In this document: in pieces, positions 9,985-18,634 of the stretch
How the letters are laid out: each line of letters starts with the position of its first letter
Position numbering within the stretch: the stretch's first letter is position 1
Assembly: GCF_025465935.1 (NCBI RefSeq)
Contig: NZ_JANLNV010000023.1
Span: 1-64,000, forward strand
DNA length: 64,000 nucleotides
Reading direction: 5' to 3'
From: Pseudomonas sp. 7P_10.2_Bac1
Lineage (GTDB): Bacteria; Pseudomonadota; Gammaproteobacteria; Pseudomonadales; Pseudomonadaceae
Program-made: the position numbers and the translations under genes
Notes under the pieces: generated by a model
Told to the model about the DNA's origin: nothing
Database searches by the model: none
What the model saw: the letters and a program-made list of their open reading frames with translations, nothing else

Positions 9985-11541
9985 GTGAGCCAGAACCTGA
10001 TTGCCGCGTTACAAAATCCGAGCTTATACCCGCATGAAACTGACGGGTTTCAGGTTATCGAAACCCACATCTCCTGGGTCATCCTGACGGGTTCATACGC
10101 TTACAAAATCAAAAAACCGGTCAACTTCGGCTTTCTGGACTTCACCGAACTCAGTGGCCGCGAGTTCTTCTGCAACGAAGAACTGCGCCTCAACCAGCGC
10201 CTGACTGAAGGTCTGTACCTCGACGTATTGCCGATCACGGGCAGCGCAGACGCACCTCAACTGGACGGCCAGGGCCCAGTGATCGAATACGCGCTAAAAA
10301 TGCGCCAGTTCCCTCAAAGCCAATTGCTCAGCACGCTTCAGACCAACGGCGAACTGACCACCGCGCACATCGACGAAATGGCTGTGCAAATCGCCCATTT
10401 CCATACCCATGCCCCGCATGTCCCGCTGGAACACCACCAAGGCACTCCAGACGCCGTGATGGAACCCGTGCGCCAAAACTTCGAGCAAATCCGCCCTTTC
10501 TTGTCAGATAAGGCTGATCTGCAACAACTTGAAGCACTTGAGGCCTGGGCAGAAGCCAGTTTCACCCGCCTCCATCCACTGCTGGAACAACGCAAGGCTG
10601 AAGGGTTTATTCGCGAATGCCACGGCGATATTCACCTGGGCAACGCCACGCTGATTGACGGCAAGGTGGTGATTTTCGACTGCATCGAGTTCAACGAACC
10701 GTTCCGTTTCACCGACGTCTACGCTGATACCGCGTTTCTGGCCATGGACCTTGAAGACCGTGGTCTGAAGTCCCTGGCTCGGCGTTTTGTCAGCCAATAC
10801 CTGGAGCTGACCGGCGACTATCAGGGCCTTGAACTGCTGAACTTCTACAAGGCCTACCGCGCCCTCGTACGCGCCAAGGTCAGCCTGTTCAGCATGCCGG
10901 CAGAGGCCAGCGCCGTGCAGCGCGCAGCCACGCTGAGGCAATACCGCAACTACGCCAACCTTGCAGAAAGCTACAGCACCATTCCTTCACGCTTCCTGAC
11001 CATTACCCACGGCGTTTCGGCAGTGGGTAAAAGCTCGGTTGCCATGCGACTGATCGAGTCACTGGGCGCTATTCGCTTGCGCTCCGATGTTGTTCGCAAG
11101 CAATTGTTTGGCGAGCAGGCCGGCGACAACACCGTCGGCCATGGCATTTACAACGCTGATGCCACTATCAAGACCTATGACAAGTTGCACGAACTGGCTG
11201 GCATCGTGCTGCGCGCGGGCTTCCCGGTAGTCATTGATGCCACCTACCTCAAACGCGAGCAACGCGACGCCGCGGCAAAAGTGGCTGAAGCCACGGGCGT
11301 ACCGTGCCTGATCCTCGATTGTGTCGCGCCAGATGCGGTAATCGAAGGCTGGCTGACGCACCGCAAGAGCCTCGGCAACGACCCCTCTGACGCGACCATG
11401 GAGGTTGTCAAAGCCCAACAAGCCAGCCGTGAGCCGTTAGAAGCAGATGAAGTCCTGCGCAGCAAACGGGTTGAAACCAACAACAGTAAAAGCCTGGACA
11501 CTCTGATCAGCGACATCCGCCAGCGCCTGCCCGGGCTATAA
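9985..11541 (+). CDS. Fusion protein: aminoglycoside-phosphotransferase-like domain plus P-loop (AAA_33) kinase domain
   Basis: This 518-residue two-domain protein has a protein-kinase/APH fold in residues 1-330, with the catalytic-loop signature HGDIHLGN near residue 213 and the metal-binding aspartate in VIFDCIEF. The C-terminal part (about 335-515) is a P-loop kinase-like domain with Walker A GVSAVGKSS near 343 and the DATYLKREQRD segment. Such fusions are widespread in proteobacteria and their substrate is unknown. The name does not imply drug resistance. Translation starts at GTG behind AGAAGGA. The gene is divergent from mrcB. Confidence 0.85.
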   Translation: MSQNLIAALQNPSLYPHETDGFQVIETHISWVILTGSYAYKIKKPVNFGFLDFTELSGREFFCNEELRLNQRLTEGLYLDVLPITGSADAPQLDGQGPVIEYALKMRQFPQSQLLSTLQTNGELTTAHIDEMAVQIAHFHTHAPHVPLEHHQGTPDAVMEPVRQNFEQIRPFLSDKADLQQLEALEAWAEASFTRLHPLLEQRKAEGFIRECHGDIHLGNATLIDGKVVIFDCIEFNEPFRFTDVYADTAFLAMDLEDRGLKSLARRFVSQYLELTGDYQGLELLNFYKAYRALVRAKVSLFSMPAEASAVQRAATLRQYRNYANLAESYSTIPSRFLTITHGVSAVGKSSVAMRLIESLGAIRLRSDVVRKQLFGEQAGDNTVGHGIYNADATIKTYDKLHELAGIVLRAGFPVVIDATYLKREQRDAAAKVAEATGVPCLILDCVAPDAVIEGWLTHRKSLGNDPSDATMEVVKAQQASREPLEADEVLRSKRVETNNSKSLDTLISDIRQRLPGL

Positions 11542-11550
11542 ATGCCTGCG

Positions 11551-11582
11551 CGTGCCGCGAAATGCAAAGGTTTCGCGGCACG
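11551..11582 (+). terminator. Perfect 12-bp hairpin after the kinase-like fusion gene
   Basis: CGTGCCGCGAAA and its complement are separated by eight bases. This is a strong stem just past the stop codon but without a clear T-tract, so a termination role is tentative. Confidence 0.45.
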
Positions 11583-11630
11583 CCAATAGTGGCACTATAA
11601 TATTGATGTACAGCCATCAGGAGACGCCCC

Positions 11631-11972
11631 ATGAGCCGCCCTGCCTTGCTTTCATCGGCGCTCTACACGTTACTGCATGAAGATGACATCACCGGGTTTA
11701 ACCAACAGCGCCCACCCGGCCACATTGATATGCGCGGCGGCGATTTTCGCGGGCTGGATTTGCGCGAGTTAAATGCGGACCAAGTGGATTTTACCGACGC
11801 TTATTTCCGCTCTGCCGACCTGCGCGGCCTAGATTTACGCACCGCCTGTATCGAAGGCGCCAGCCTCGCCCATGCGCAGATATCCGGTGCGTACTTTCCA
11901 GTCGAACTGACAGCCGACGAGATTCTGATGTCGGTTAATTTCGGCACCCGACTGCGCTACCGAACCAAATAA
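11631..11972 (+). CDS. Small pentapeptide-repeat-like protein
   Basis: This 113-residue protein is preceded by AGGAGA. Its middle (about residues 34-85) contains degenerate pentapeptide repeats of the A(D/N)LxX type: DFRGLDLRELNADQVDFTDA, then YFRSADLRGLDL and ASLAHAQISGAYF. The repeats would build a short right-handed quadrilateral beta helix. There is no signal peptide or membrane segment. The function is unknown; some pentapeptide proteins bind gyrase, but nothing here shows that this one does. Confidence 0.8.
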   Translation: MSRPALLSSALYTLLHEDDITGFNQQRPPGHIDMRGGDFRGLDLRELNADQVDFTDAYFRSADLRGLDLRTACIEGASLAHAQISGAYFPVELTADEILMSVNFGTRLRYRTK

Positions 11973-11990
11973 AACAAATACGACATGCCG

Positions 11991-12011
11991 CCAACGCCTG
12001 CCAGGCGTTGG
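11991..12011 (+). terminator. Nine-bp hairpin after the pentapeptide-repeat gene
   Basis: CCAACGCCT and AGGCGTTGG are separated by three bases, 19 bases past the stop. It lacks a T-tract, so it may be a terminator remnant or an mRNA-stabilising hairpin. Confidence 0.4.
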
Positions 12012-12218
12012 TGCATGGCGACTGCGAACTCAAAATATCGCTCTAGCGCAAGCGTTTGCGCGACTGCCCGGCATCTCCTTAACGCCTTCCCCTTCACTTT
12101 TTGCACATGCTTGTTCCAAAAACGACTAACGCGCAGCGACTTTCTTATCAACCGCTACACTTCAGTACACCTGTTTCGATTGATAAGCGCTGAGCTCACG
12201 CCGTCGCAAGGAGAGCTG

Positions 12219-12491
12219 ATGCAAGATGAACTCCAGCACCTAAAGAACCTCGGCAAAACCTCGGCGCAATGGCTGCATGCTGTTGGTATTCACAGCGCTT
12301 CGGAGTTAAGGCGCCGAGGTGCTGTCGAGTCGTACCGAGCAGTCAAGAAACGGGGGTTCCGTGCGTCCAAAGTGCTGCTTTATGCCATTGAAGGCGCACT
12401 GCTGGACATTCACTGGAACGATATCCCGCCCGAGAGAAAGGCATTCCTGAATGCGCAGGTTGAGGATTTGTTCAAGCCGAAAAACAGCTAG
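12219..12491 (+). CDS. Stand-alone TfoX C-terminal-domain protein
   Basis: This 90-residue protein resembles the C-terminal (helix-hairpin-helix-like) domain of TfoX/Sxy. It has a LKNLGKTSAQWLHAVGI start, then SASELRRRGAVESYRAVK and WNDIPPERKAFL segments typical of the domain. The N-terminal half of TfoX is absent. The ATG at 12219 has an AAGGAGA Shine-Dalgarno five bases upstream; the reading frame is open further upstream, but that part has no family similarity. TfoX proteins influence competence genes, but isolated C-terminal domains have no assigned function. The next gene downstream on the same strand is the prrF sRNA. Confidence 0.8.
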   Translation: MQDELQHLKNLGKTSAQWLHAVGIHSASELRRRGAVESYRAVKKRGFRASKVLLYAIEGALLDIHWNDIPPERKAFLNAQVEDLFKPKNS

Positions 12492-12536
12492 AAAACACCG
12501 TTTATCGGGGTCGTAAAAAAAGCTGAAAAACAGTTG

Positions 12537-12564
12537 TTGACTTGAAAATGAGAATTGTTATTAT
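12537..12564 (+). promoter_or_regulatory. prrF promoter overlapped by a Fur box
   Basis: TTGACT (12537-12542) and TATTAT (12559-12564) are spaced by 16 bases and predict a start near 12571. A Fur-box-like sequence (12544-12562, GAAAAT-GAGAAT-T-GTTATT, about 14 of 19 matches to the consensus) covers the spacer and most of the -10. Fe-Fur bound here would block RNA polymerase, giving expression only under iron starvation. Confidence 0.85.
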
Positions 12565-12570
12565 TACGCC

Positions 12571-12684
12571 ATCTGGTCGCGAGGCCAGTCGATCTTCTGG
12601 AAGGCCCTTGGTTCGGACTCTCAGAAAATCTCCTCATCAGGCTAATCACGGTTATTTGACCCGGCTCTTGCCGGGTCTTTTTTT
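12571..12684 (+). ncRNA. prrF: PrrF iron-responsive small RNA
   Basis: This roughly 114-nt sRNA contains the conserved PrrF core: an initial CTGGTCGCGAGGCCAG hairpin, the single-stranded seed segment TCTCCTCATCAGGCTAATCA near 12630-12648, and a terminal GACCCGGC/GCCGGGTC hairpin with a T7 tail. In pseudomonads PrrF RNAs work with Hfq to repress mRNAs for iron-containing proteins (the RyhB role). The start follows from the promoter, and the Fur box supports iron control. It lies beside the heme transporter, as in P. aeruginosa, but only one copy is present here. Confidence 0.93.
12658..12684 (+). terminator. Rho-independent terminator of prrF
   Basis: An eight-pair stem GACCCGGC/GCCGGGTC is followed by seven T. 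It is the intrinsic 3' end of the sRNA and a likely Hfq-binding tail. Confidence 0.92.
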
Positions 12685-12724
12685 GCCTGCAAAAAGCGCC
12701 AGCCCGACGGCCTGGCAGGCTCAC

Positions 12725-13492
12725 TCAACGCGCAATAATCACCGGATGCCCCAACTCGGGATGTGGCTGCACCAACACATCCAGGCCAAACACGTCTTTT
12801 AGCGCCTCAGGTTTGAGCACCTCCTGCGGGCTACCCAGTGCACGTGGATAGCCGTCCTCGAGCAACAACAAGCGATCGCAGTAACGCGCCGCCAGATTCA
12901 AGTCATGAAGAATGATCAATACTGCCGCCCCGCGATCGGCAAAGGCACGAATGGCTTTCAACGTTGTGTGCTGATGCAAGGGGTCCAGCATTGAGGTCGG
13001 CTCGTCGAGCAGCAACGTCTGCCCGTTTTGACCCGGCCATAACTGCGCCAGCACCCGCGCAAGGTGAACCCGCTGCCGTTCGCCACCGGACAACGCAAGA
13101 TAGCTGCGCCCAGTCAAATGCCCAACATCGGCAGCCTCAAGAGCCGCGCAGATAATCTCGGCATCGCGAGCCGTACCGGTCTGGTGCGGCAAACGGCCCA
13201 TACCGACCACCTCTTCAACTCGAAAGGCGAAATCCAGGGTCGAGGTCTGTGGAAGCACGGCAAGTCGCTGGGCACGCTCAGCCCCCTTCCATTGACCCAA
13301 GGCTTGCTGATCCAGCAAGACCAGCCCTTGTGTCGGGGACAGTTCACCGCATAACGCCGCCAACAGAGTGCTTTTACCTGCACCGTTAGGCCCTAAAACA
13401 CCCAACACTTCGCCCGGCCTGACCTCAAGGTTGATGTCATTGAGCACTTGTTTGGCGCCGCGGTTAATCTGCAAGTGTTCTGTACGCAGCAT
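12725..13492 (-). CDS. hmuV: Heme ABC transporter ATP-binding protein
   Basis: This 255-residue ATPase of the heme/vitamin B12/siderophore importer class energises heme import from periplasm to cytoplasm. It has Walker [10 protein letters not shown] near residue 34, a signature [16 protein letters not shown] near 133, Walker [13 protein letters not shown] near 160 and a switch His in IILHDLNLA near 193. It is the last gene of hmuT-hmuU-hmuV; its ATG overlaps the hmuU stop by one base. The equivalent P. aeruginosa gene is phuV. Its 3' end faces the prrF sRNA. Confidence 0.93.
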   Translation of the reverse strand: MLRTEHLQINRGAKQVLNDINLEVRPGEVLGVLGPNGAGKSTLLAALCGELSPTQGLVLLDQQALGQWKGAERAQRLAVLPQTSTLDFAFRVEEVVGMGRLPHQTGTARDAEIICAALEAADVGHLTGRSYLALSGGERQRVHLARVLAQLWPGQNGQTLLLDEPTSMLDPLHQHTTLKAIRAFADRGAAVLIILHDLNLAARYCDRLLLLEDGYPRALGSPQEVLKPEALKDVFGLDVLVQPHPELGHPVIIAR

Positions 13493-14529
13493 CAGTGGCG
13501 GCCTCGCAACAGCAAGTAAAGAAAAAACGGCGCGCCTATAAACGCAGTGACAATACCAATCGGCATTTCAGCGGGCGCCAATGCCAAACGGGCGATCAGG
13601 TCAGCAAACAACAGCAAGCAGGCACCCGCCAGCACCGACGCAGGCAGTAACACTCGATGATCAGGCCCTGCCAGCAATCGCACGAGATGCGGTACCACCA
13701 ACCCGACAAATCCGATCATCCCCGCCGCAGCCACTGCCGCCCCAACGCCCAGTGCGGTACAAAACACCAATTCACGCTTCAGACTTTCAACATTGATGCC
13801 CAAATGACTGGCTTCAGACTCGCCCAGCAACAATGCGTTAAGTGCCTTGGCCCGACGTGGCAACCACAGGGCAACGCCCGCAGTGACAAACAGCAGAGGC
13901 CACAAACGCGCATAACTGGCCCCGTTCAAACTCCCCAGGTTCCAGAAGGTCAGGGTGCGCAATGTCGCGTCATCGGCCAGATACGTGAACAAACCCACCG
14001 CTGCCCCCGCCAAGGCTGTGAGAGCGATCCCCGCCAGTAGCATCACGGCCACGCTGGTTTGCCCGTTGCGTCGCCCCAGTCGATAGACCAGCGCCGTTAC
14101 GCCCAACCCGCCCAGAAATGCACAAAGCGAAAGCAGATACGGCCCCAATGAATCCGGCAAGCCACCTAATGCCGAGCCGCCAACAATCGCAATCGCGGCG
14201 CCCAGTGAAGCACCACTGGATACCCCCACCAAGCCAGGGTCAGCCAAAGGGTTACGAAACAATCCCTGCATCGCAACGCCGGACAACGCCAGCACGCCGC
14301 CCACTGCCAGACCGAGCAACGTGCGAGGCATACGAATTTGCCCCACGATCAATTCAGCCTGCTCCAGCCCATCACCATGAACCGGCAAGCCGATCAGGCG
14401 AAGGACCGCCCGCAAAGTGTCGAACAACGGCAAACTCACTGGACCCAACGCCAGCGACAACCAAATTGCCAGCAGGCACAGCCCACTTAGCCCGATAAAT
14501 AACGGACGTGGTTTAACCAATGTCCTCAT
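13492..14529 (-). CDS. hmuU: Heme ABC transporter permease
   Basis: This 345-residue FecCD/BtuC-type permease forms the channel for heme import. Around nine or ten hydrophobic segments are visible. It shows the family features [34 protein letters not shown] (about residues 67-100) and the [20 protein letters not shown] segment (about 270-290) that contacts the ATPase. Its start overlaps the hmuT stop by four bases and its stop overlaps the hmuV start by one base, so the three genes are one translationally coupled unit. Confidence 0.93.
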   Translation of the reverse strand: MRTLVKPRPLFIGLSGLCLLAIWLSLALGPVSLPLFDTLRAVLRLIGLPVHGDGLEQAELIVGQIRMPRTLLGLAVGGVLALSGVAMQGLFRNPLADPGLVGVSSGASLGAAIAIVGGSALGGLPDSLGPYLLSLCAFLGGLGVTALVYRLGRRNGQTSVAVMLLAGIALTALAGAAVGLFTYLADDATLRTLTFWNLGSLNGASYARLWPLLFVTAGVALWLPRRAKALNALLLGESEASHLGINVESLKRELVFCTALGVGAAVAAAGMIGFVGLVVPHLVRLLAGPDHRVLLPASVLAGACLLLFADLIARLALAPAEMPIGIVTAFIGAPFFLYLLLRGRH

Positions 14530-15401
14530 GGGTTGGCCGCAGCCGCGGAGTAAAAGTCAGCACTCAATTGTTTCAAGCTGGCCGGCAAGCGCGGGCCCAG
14601 GCCGCCCACCAGAAGGGTTGGGTCCAACTCATAAATGCGCCCCTCCTTGGCGGCCTTGAGCGAAGCCAGAATCGGATTTTCCTTCATCAGCGCCTTACGC
14701 GCCTCGTCGCCTGTCAGGCTGCGGTCTGCAAACACCAGCACATCCGGGTTCAAACCAGCCAACGCTTCTACCGAAAAGGTCTTGTAGCCCTCGTGAGTGG
14801 CCAGGTTGCGACCACCGGCTTGAGTCAGCAGCCAGTCGGCCGCGGTGTCCTTGCCGGCGATCAGCGGCTTGCCACCCGCATGCCCCAACAACAGCAACAC
14901 GCCAGGCGCCTTGTGATTCGTTTGTAGCAGCTTGACATGCTGTTGTTGCTCATCCAGCTGTTGCTGATAAGCCTTGAGCACTTGCTCAGCTTTTGCCTCA
15001 TCACCCAACAGACGGCCTAAATGCGTGAGCGTGGCCTCAAGCGTGGGCAGGTCGGCTTCGGCCGAGAACATCTCGACCGGCACGCCCGCATTACGAATCT
15101 GTGCCAACACCGGGGGTGGCCCCATTTCCTCAGTGCCGATCAAGACATCCGGCTTCAGGCTCAAAATCCCTTCTGCCGACAACTGGCGCTGATAACCGAT
15201 ACTTGGCAGGGATTTAAGTGTCTCTGGATGTTGACTGGTGGTATCGACCCCAACCAATTTAGACTCCGCCCCTAAAACACTGACCCACTCCGACAGCGCG
15301 CCCCCGGCACTGACCCAGCGTTGTGGCAACTCGTCAGCCAGGCTGACATGACTGATCATGAAGCCTGCACAAAGCATTATCAGGCGGGTACTCAGGCGCA
15401 T
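14526..15401 (-). CDS. hmuT: Periplasmic heme-binding protein
   Basis: This 291-residue class III periplasmic binding protein is of the HmuT/PhuT type and delivers heme to HmuU-HmuV. A cleavable signal peptide covers about residues 1-22 (MRLSTRLIMLCAGFMISHVSLADE). The mature part begins with the family segment RWVSAGGALSEWV, followed by LGAESKLVGVDTTSQ, then SIGYQRQLSAEGILSLKPDVLIGTEE, where the conserved tyrosine expected to bind heme iron is present. The ATG at 15401 is chosen because the 50 upstream in-frame codons lack family similarity. A candidate Fur box lies about 85 bp upstream. Confidence 0.93.
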   Translation of the reverse strand: MRLSTRLIMLCAGFMISHVSLADELPQRWVSAGGALSEWVSVLGAESKLVGVDTTSQHPETLKSLPSIGYQRQLSAEGILSLKPDVLIGTEEMGPPPVLAQIRNAGVPVEMFSAEADLPTLEATLTHLGRLLGDEAKAEQVLKAYQQQLDEQQQHVKLLQTNHKAPGVLLLLGHAGGKPLIAGKDTAADWLLTQAGGRNLATHEGYKTFSVEALAGLNPDVLVFADRSLTGDEARKALMKENPILASLKAAKEGRIYELDPTLLVGGLGPRLPASLKQLSADFYSAAAANP

Positions 15402-15486
15402 ACGGGGCGTTCCTTGGTAAGAGGGCTCAACGGAGCAACGACAGTGCCGCCAGTCAAACAGCACATTATGAAGCGGCCCGCCATTT

Positions 15487-15505
15487 GATAATTGTTTGCA
15501 TTTGC
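15487..15505. promoter_or_regulatory. Candidate Fur box between hmuT and the Rieske gene
   Basis: GATAATTGTTTGCATTTGC matches the 19-bp pseudomonad Fur consensus at about 12 of 19 positions. It lies in the divergent region, so it could repress hmuTUV and possibly the Rieske gene when iron is plentiful. Confidence 0.6.
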
Positions 15506-15572
15506 ACGTCAACCTCTTAACTCGTACCAACGAACGTATCGACGCCCCCATCAGGGTTCATTAAGGATTGTA

Positions 15573-15911
15573 ATGAAGTTTGTATGCCCCTCAGAGGCAC
15601 TGGCCGAAGGGAGCAGCCTCGGCTTCGAACAGGACGGCTGTCGCTGGTTCTTGGTTCGCCGGGCAGGCCAGGTTTATGCCTATAAAAATCGCTGCCCACA
15701 CCGCGGCGTGCCGCTGGAATGGCAGGAGAACCAATTCCTCGACCCCAGCGCCAGCCTGATCCAGTGCGCGACCCATGCCGCATTGTTTTTGATTGAAAGC
15801 GGGGAATGTGTGGCCGGGCCTTGCGCCGGGCAGTTTTTGACCGCCCTTGGCTGCCATGAAGACAACCAAGGGATCTGGCTTACAGAGCCGAAATCAGAGG
15901 ATCACGTCTAA
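15573..15911 (+). CDS. Small Rieske [2Fe-2S] protein
   Basis: This 112-residue soluble protein carries a complete Rieske cluster motif: Cys-x-His in CPHRG (about residues 41-45) and Cys-x-x-His in CATHAALF (about 64-71). It resembles stand-alone ferredoxin-type Rieske proteins used as electron carriers. No partner oxygenase or reductase is adjacent. The start ATG follows TAAGGA. It is divergent from hmuT across the candidate Fur box, so iron regulation is possible. Its 3' end overlaps the convergent sfsA gene by 18 bp. The electron-transfer partner is unknown. Confidence 0.88.
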   Translation: MKFVCPSEALAEGSSLGFEQDGCRWFLVRRAGQVYAYKNRCPHRGVPLEWQENQFLDPSASLIQCATHAALFLIESGECVAGPCAGQFLTALGCHEDNQGIWLTEPKSEDHV

Positions 15912-16601
15912 TCGACGATCAACCATCACCGCCTCAGGCGTCAGACTGACCCCATACGCCAGTACTTGTACGCCTGCTGCCACGGCTTCACGCAAGGCCG
16001 CCGCGTAGCCGGGATCAATCTCTTGCGCCGGGCGCACGGCATCAATTGCGGTCAGGTTGACGCAGTACAACTGCACCGCACGCACGCCCTCACGGGCCAG
16101 ACTGGCCAATTCACGCAGGTGCTTGGCGCCGCGCTGGGTGACCGCGTCTGGAAACGCAGCCACTGACGTGTCATCAAACCCCAAGGTGACACTTTTGACT
16201 TCGACAAAGGCAAAACCATCGGGGTACTCCAGTCGGAAATCAATTCGGCTGTTTTCCTGCCCATAGGCGACTTCACGCCTGAGCGCAGTAAAGCCATTGA
16301 GTTCGGTGATCACCCCGGCCAACAGCGCTTCTTCGATCAACCGATTGGCACGCCCGGTGTTCACACACGCCAGGCGCCCTTGTGGGGTTTCACTGATCTC
16401 CCAAGTACCCGGCAGCTTGCGTTTGGGGTCGTTGGAGCGACTGAACCAGACCTGCCCGCCTTCAACCATGCAATTGAGCATTGAACCGGTATTGGGACAG
16501 TGGATCGTGAGCAACTCGCCGCTGGTCGTTTCGATGTCTGCCAGAAAACGCTTGTAACGCTTGAGCAAGCGGCCTTCTTCAAGGGGTGGAGAGAACTGCA
16601 T
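15894..16601 (-). CDS. sfsA: SfsA family DNA/RNA nuclease-like protein
   Basis: This 235-residue SfsA protein was originally named for stimulation of sugar fermentation in E. coli. The family has an OB-fold N-terminus and a PD-(D/E)XK nuclease-like core. Conserved stretches are [10 protein letters not shown] (about 15-24), [11 protein letters not shown] (about 35-45) and [23 protein letters not shown] (about 115-137), which contains the D-ExK catalytic-type residues. The ATG at 16601 shares one base with the TGA of the upstream aminotransferase. The biological role remains poorly defined. Confidence 0.92.
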   Translation of the reverse strand: MQFSPPLEEGRLLKRYKRFLADIETTSGELLTIHCPNTGSMLNCMVEGGQVWFSRSNDPKRKLPGTWEISETPQGRLACVNTGRANRLIEEALLAGVITELNGFTALRREVAYGQENSRIDFRLEYPDGFAFVEVKSVTLGFDDTSVAAFPDAVTQRGAKHLRELASLAREGVRAVQLYCVNLTAIDAVRPAQEIDPGYAAALREAVAAGVQVLAYGVSLTPEAVMVDRRLDVIL

Positions 16602-17773
16602 CAGTGATTCCAACTCTGCAGACCACGAGCAATTCGCTCAACGGCTTCCTGCAGCCGCGGCAAACTCTGGGTATAGGCAAAGCGCACATGATGCCCGGCC
16701 TGATAGCGGCCAAAGTCCAGGCCTGGGGTGAAGGCAACGTGCTCGGTTTCCAGGAAATGACGACAAAAGGCGAAGGCATCATCACCGAACGCACTGATAT
16801 CGGCATACAGGTAAAACGCACCTTCCGGCTCGACAGCAATGCCGAAACCCTGCTCGCGCAAGGCCGGTAACAAAAAGTCTCGGCGGCGCCCAAACTCGGC
16901 ACGACGTTCTTCGAAAATGGCCAGCGTTTGCGGCTCGAAACAAGCCAGCGCTGCGTATTGCGCCATGCTCGGAGCGCTGATGTAGAGGTTCTGCGCAAGC
17001 TTTTCGAGGTCAGCAACGGCTTGCGGCGGCGCTACCAGCCACCCCAGGCGCCAGCCCGTCATGCCGAAATACTTGGAGAAGCTGTTGAGCACAAAAGCGC
17101 TGTCATCCACCTCAAGCACGCTGGCGGCATCACAACCGTACGTCAGGCCGTGATAAATCTCGTCCACCACCAAATGCCCGTTGCGCGCCTTCACCGCTGT
17201 CGACAATGACGCCAGTTCATCGCGGCTCAATACCGTGCCGGTCGGGTTGGCCGGAGACGCGACCAGCGCGCCCACACTGTCTTGATTCCAGTGGCGCTGG
17301 ACCAATTCGGCGGTTAATTGATAGCGAACATCAGGCCCCACCGGAACCAATTGCGCGGCCCCTTCAACCAAGCGTAAGAAATGTCTATTGCATGGGTAGC
17401 CTGGGTCTGCCAATAACCAGTGTTTTCCCGGGTCAACCAGCAAGCTACTGGCTAATAGCAACGCGCCAGAGCCGCCAGGGGTTATCAGAATGCGCGAAGG
17501 GTCAATGTCCAAGCCATAGCGCTGCTGATAAAACCCGGAAATCGCTTCCCGCAACTCCGGCAGGCCGCGAGCCGCGGTGTAACGCGTTTTGCCCGCTGCC
17601 AAGGCCGCCTGGCCGGCTGCGATGATCGGCTCGGCCGTGGTGAAATCCGGCTCACCAATCTCCAGATGAATCACATCGTGCCCCGCGGCCTGCAGTTCGT
17701 TGGCTCGCGCCAGCAGCGCCATCACGTGGAACGGTTCGATCGCGCGACTGCGCGCACTGTAAGACTGAGCCAT
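16601..17773 (-). CDS. Pyridoxal-phosphate-dependent aminotransferase, class I/II
   Basis: This 390-residue fold-type I aminotransferase has the substrate-binding segment HLEIGEPDF near residue 35, the [10 protein letters not shown] motif near 170, the [10 protein letters not shown] segment with its PLP-contacting Asp and Tyr near 205, and the PLP lysine in [16 protein letters not shown] near 236. The amino donor and product cannot be told from sequence; it resembles aspartate/alanine-type enzymes. The ATG at 17773 is preferred because the family begins at [15 protein letters not shown]; the frame is open 14 codons further. It is coupled to sfsA by a one-base overlap. Confidence 0.88.
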   Translation of the reverse strand: MAQSYSARSRAIEPFHVMALLARANELQAAGHDVIHLEIGEPDFTTAEPIIAAGQAALAAGKTRYTAARGLPELREAISGFYQQRYGLDIDPSRILITPGGSGALLLASSLLVDPGKHWLLADPGYPCNRHFLRLVEGAAQLVPVGPDVRYQLTAELVQRHWNQDSVGALVASPANPTGTVLSRDELASLSTAVKARNGHLVVDEIYHGLTYGCDAASVLEVDDSAFVLNSFSKYFGMTGWRLGWLVAPPQAVADLEKLAQNLYISAPSMAQYAALACFEPQTLAIFEERRAEFGRRRDFLLPALREQGFGIAVEPEGAFYLYADISAFGDDAFAFCRHFLETEHVAFTPGLDFGRYQAGHHVRFAYTQSLPRLQEAVERIARGLQSWNH

Positions 17774-18094
17774 GAGCCTGCCTTCCTGGGTAAGCAAAAT
17801 TGCGATTCTACCCAAGCACTGTCATAAGGGAGAGCGAAATAGGGTTTTAGACTGTTCTCGAGTAGAACCAAACGGCGTGAGCCTCGGTCATAGCTCGACG
17901 AAAATATTAATTGGCCACTAATCTTAAGCCCCACAGGGTTTGCACACGATTGCTGACAACAGGCTAGACAACCGGGAGTAGCGCGGTCCGATTTGATCTG
18001 GTAAGTTCGCCCGCTTGCAGCCGCAGGACCGGCAGGTGTCGGTAACGTTGCAATCCTGCGCAATGGATTAGAAGAATGAGAGGCGGTCCATTTC
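17774..18094. other. Divergent intergenic region between the aminotransferase and dksA
   Basis: This 321-bp region holds the promoters of two divergent genes. No element could be assigned with confidence: TTGCAC near 17940 has no good -10 partner at 16-18 bases. No conserved ORF or structured RNA was recognised. It has an AT-rich patch near 17903-17922. Confidence 0.5.
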
Positions 18095-18538
18095 ATGCCC
18101 ACAAAAGCACAGCAACAGAATACTCAATCGCTTAGCGGCTTCGAGCCCTACGTTGAAAAGCCGGGTGAAGAGTACATGGGCGAGCCTATGCGCAAACACT
18201 TCACCAAGATTCTGCAGAAGTGGAAGCAGGACTTGATGCAGGAAGTCGACCGCACCGTTGATCACATGAAAGACGAAGCGGCCAACTTTCCAGACCCGGC
18301 GGATCGTGCAAGCCAGGAAGAAGAATTCAGCCTGGAACTGCGTGCCCGAGACCGCGAGCGCAAGCTAATCAAAAAGATCGACAAGACCCTGCAACTGATC
18401 GAAGACGAAGAGTACGGTTGGTGCGAGTCGTGTGGCGTCGAGATCGGTATTCGCCGCCTTGAGGCACGCCCCACTGCGGACATGTGCGTAGACTGCAAGA
18501 CCTTGGCTGAAATCAAGGAAAAACAAGTCGGCAAATAA
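18095..18538 (+). CDS. dksA: RNA polymerase-binding transcription factor DksA
   Basis: This 147-residue DksA inserts a coiled coil into the RNA polymerase secondary channel and, with ppGpp, shifts promoter choice in the stringent response. The coiled-coil tip region ADRASQEEEFSLELRARDRER (about residues 71-91) retains the Asp-x-x-Asp/Ala-type tip (DPADRAS). A four-cysteine zinc finger spans about 112-138 (CESCG...CVDCK). In pseudomonads dksA is linked to gluQ as here. A terminator follows immediately, so gluQ may be separately expressed or depend on read-through. Confidence 0.96.
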   Translation: MPTKAQQQNTQSLSGFEPYVEKPGEEYMGEPMRKHFTKILQKWKQDLMQEVDRTVDHMKDEAANFPDPADRASQEEEFSLELRARDRERKLIKKIDKTLQLIEDEEYGWCESCGVEIGIRRLEARPTADMCVDCKTLAEIKEKQVGK

Positions 18539-18552
18539 TCGCCGGCTTGACC

Positions 18553-18584
18553 AAATGGGGCGTGCGAACGCCCCATTTTTGTTT
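18553..18584 (+). terminator. Rho-independent terminator of dksA
   Basis: AAATGGGGCGT and its complement form an 11-pair stem with a GCGA tetraloop and a T-rich tail, 15 bases after the dksA stop. Confidence 0.9.
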
Positions 18585-18634
18585 CTGGATTTACATATTG
18601 ACGTGGCCCGCTCCCACAAAAAATGCATGCCCCC

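Noticed and set aside
9985..11541. Reading the APH-like domain as an antibiotic-resistance gene
   Set aside because: The fold signature is shared by many kinases; the fusion with a P-loop domain and its chromosomal core context argue against aminoglycoside modification.
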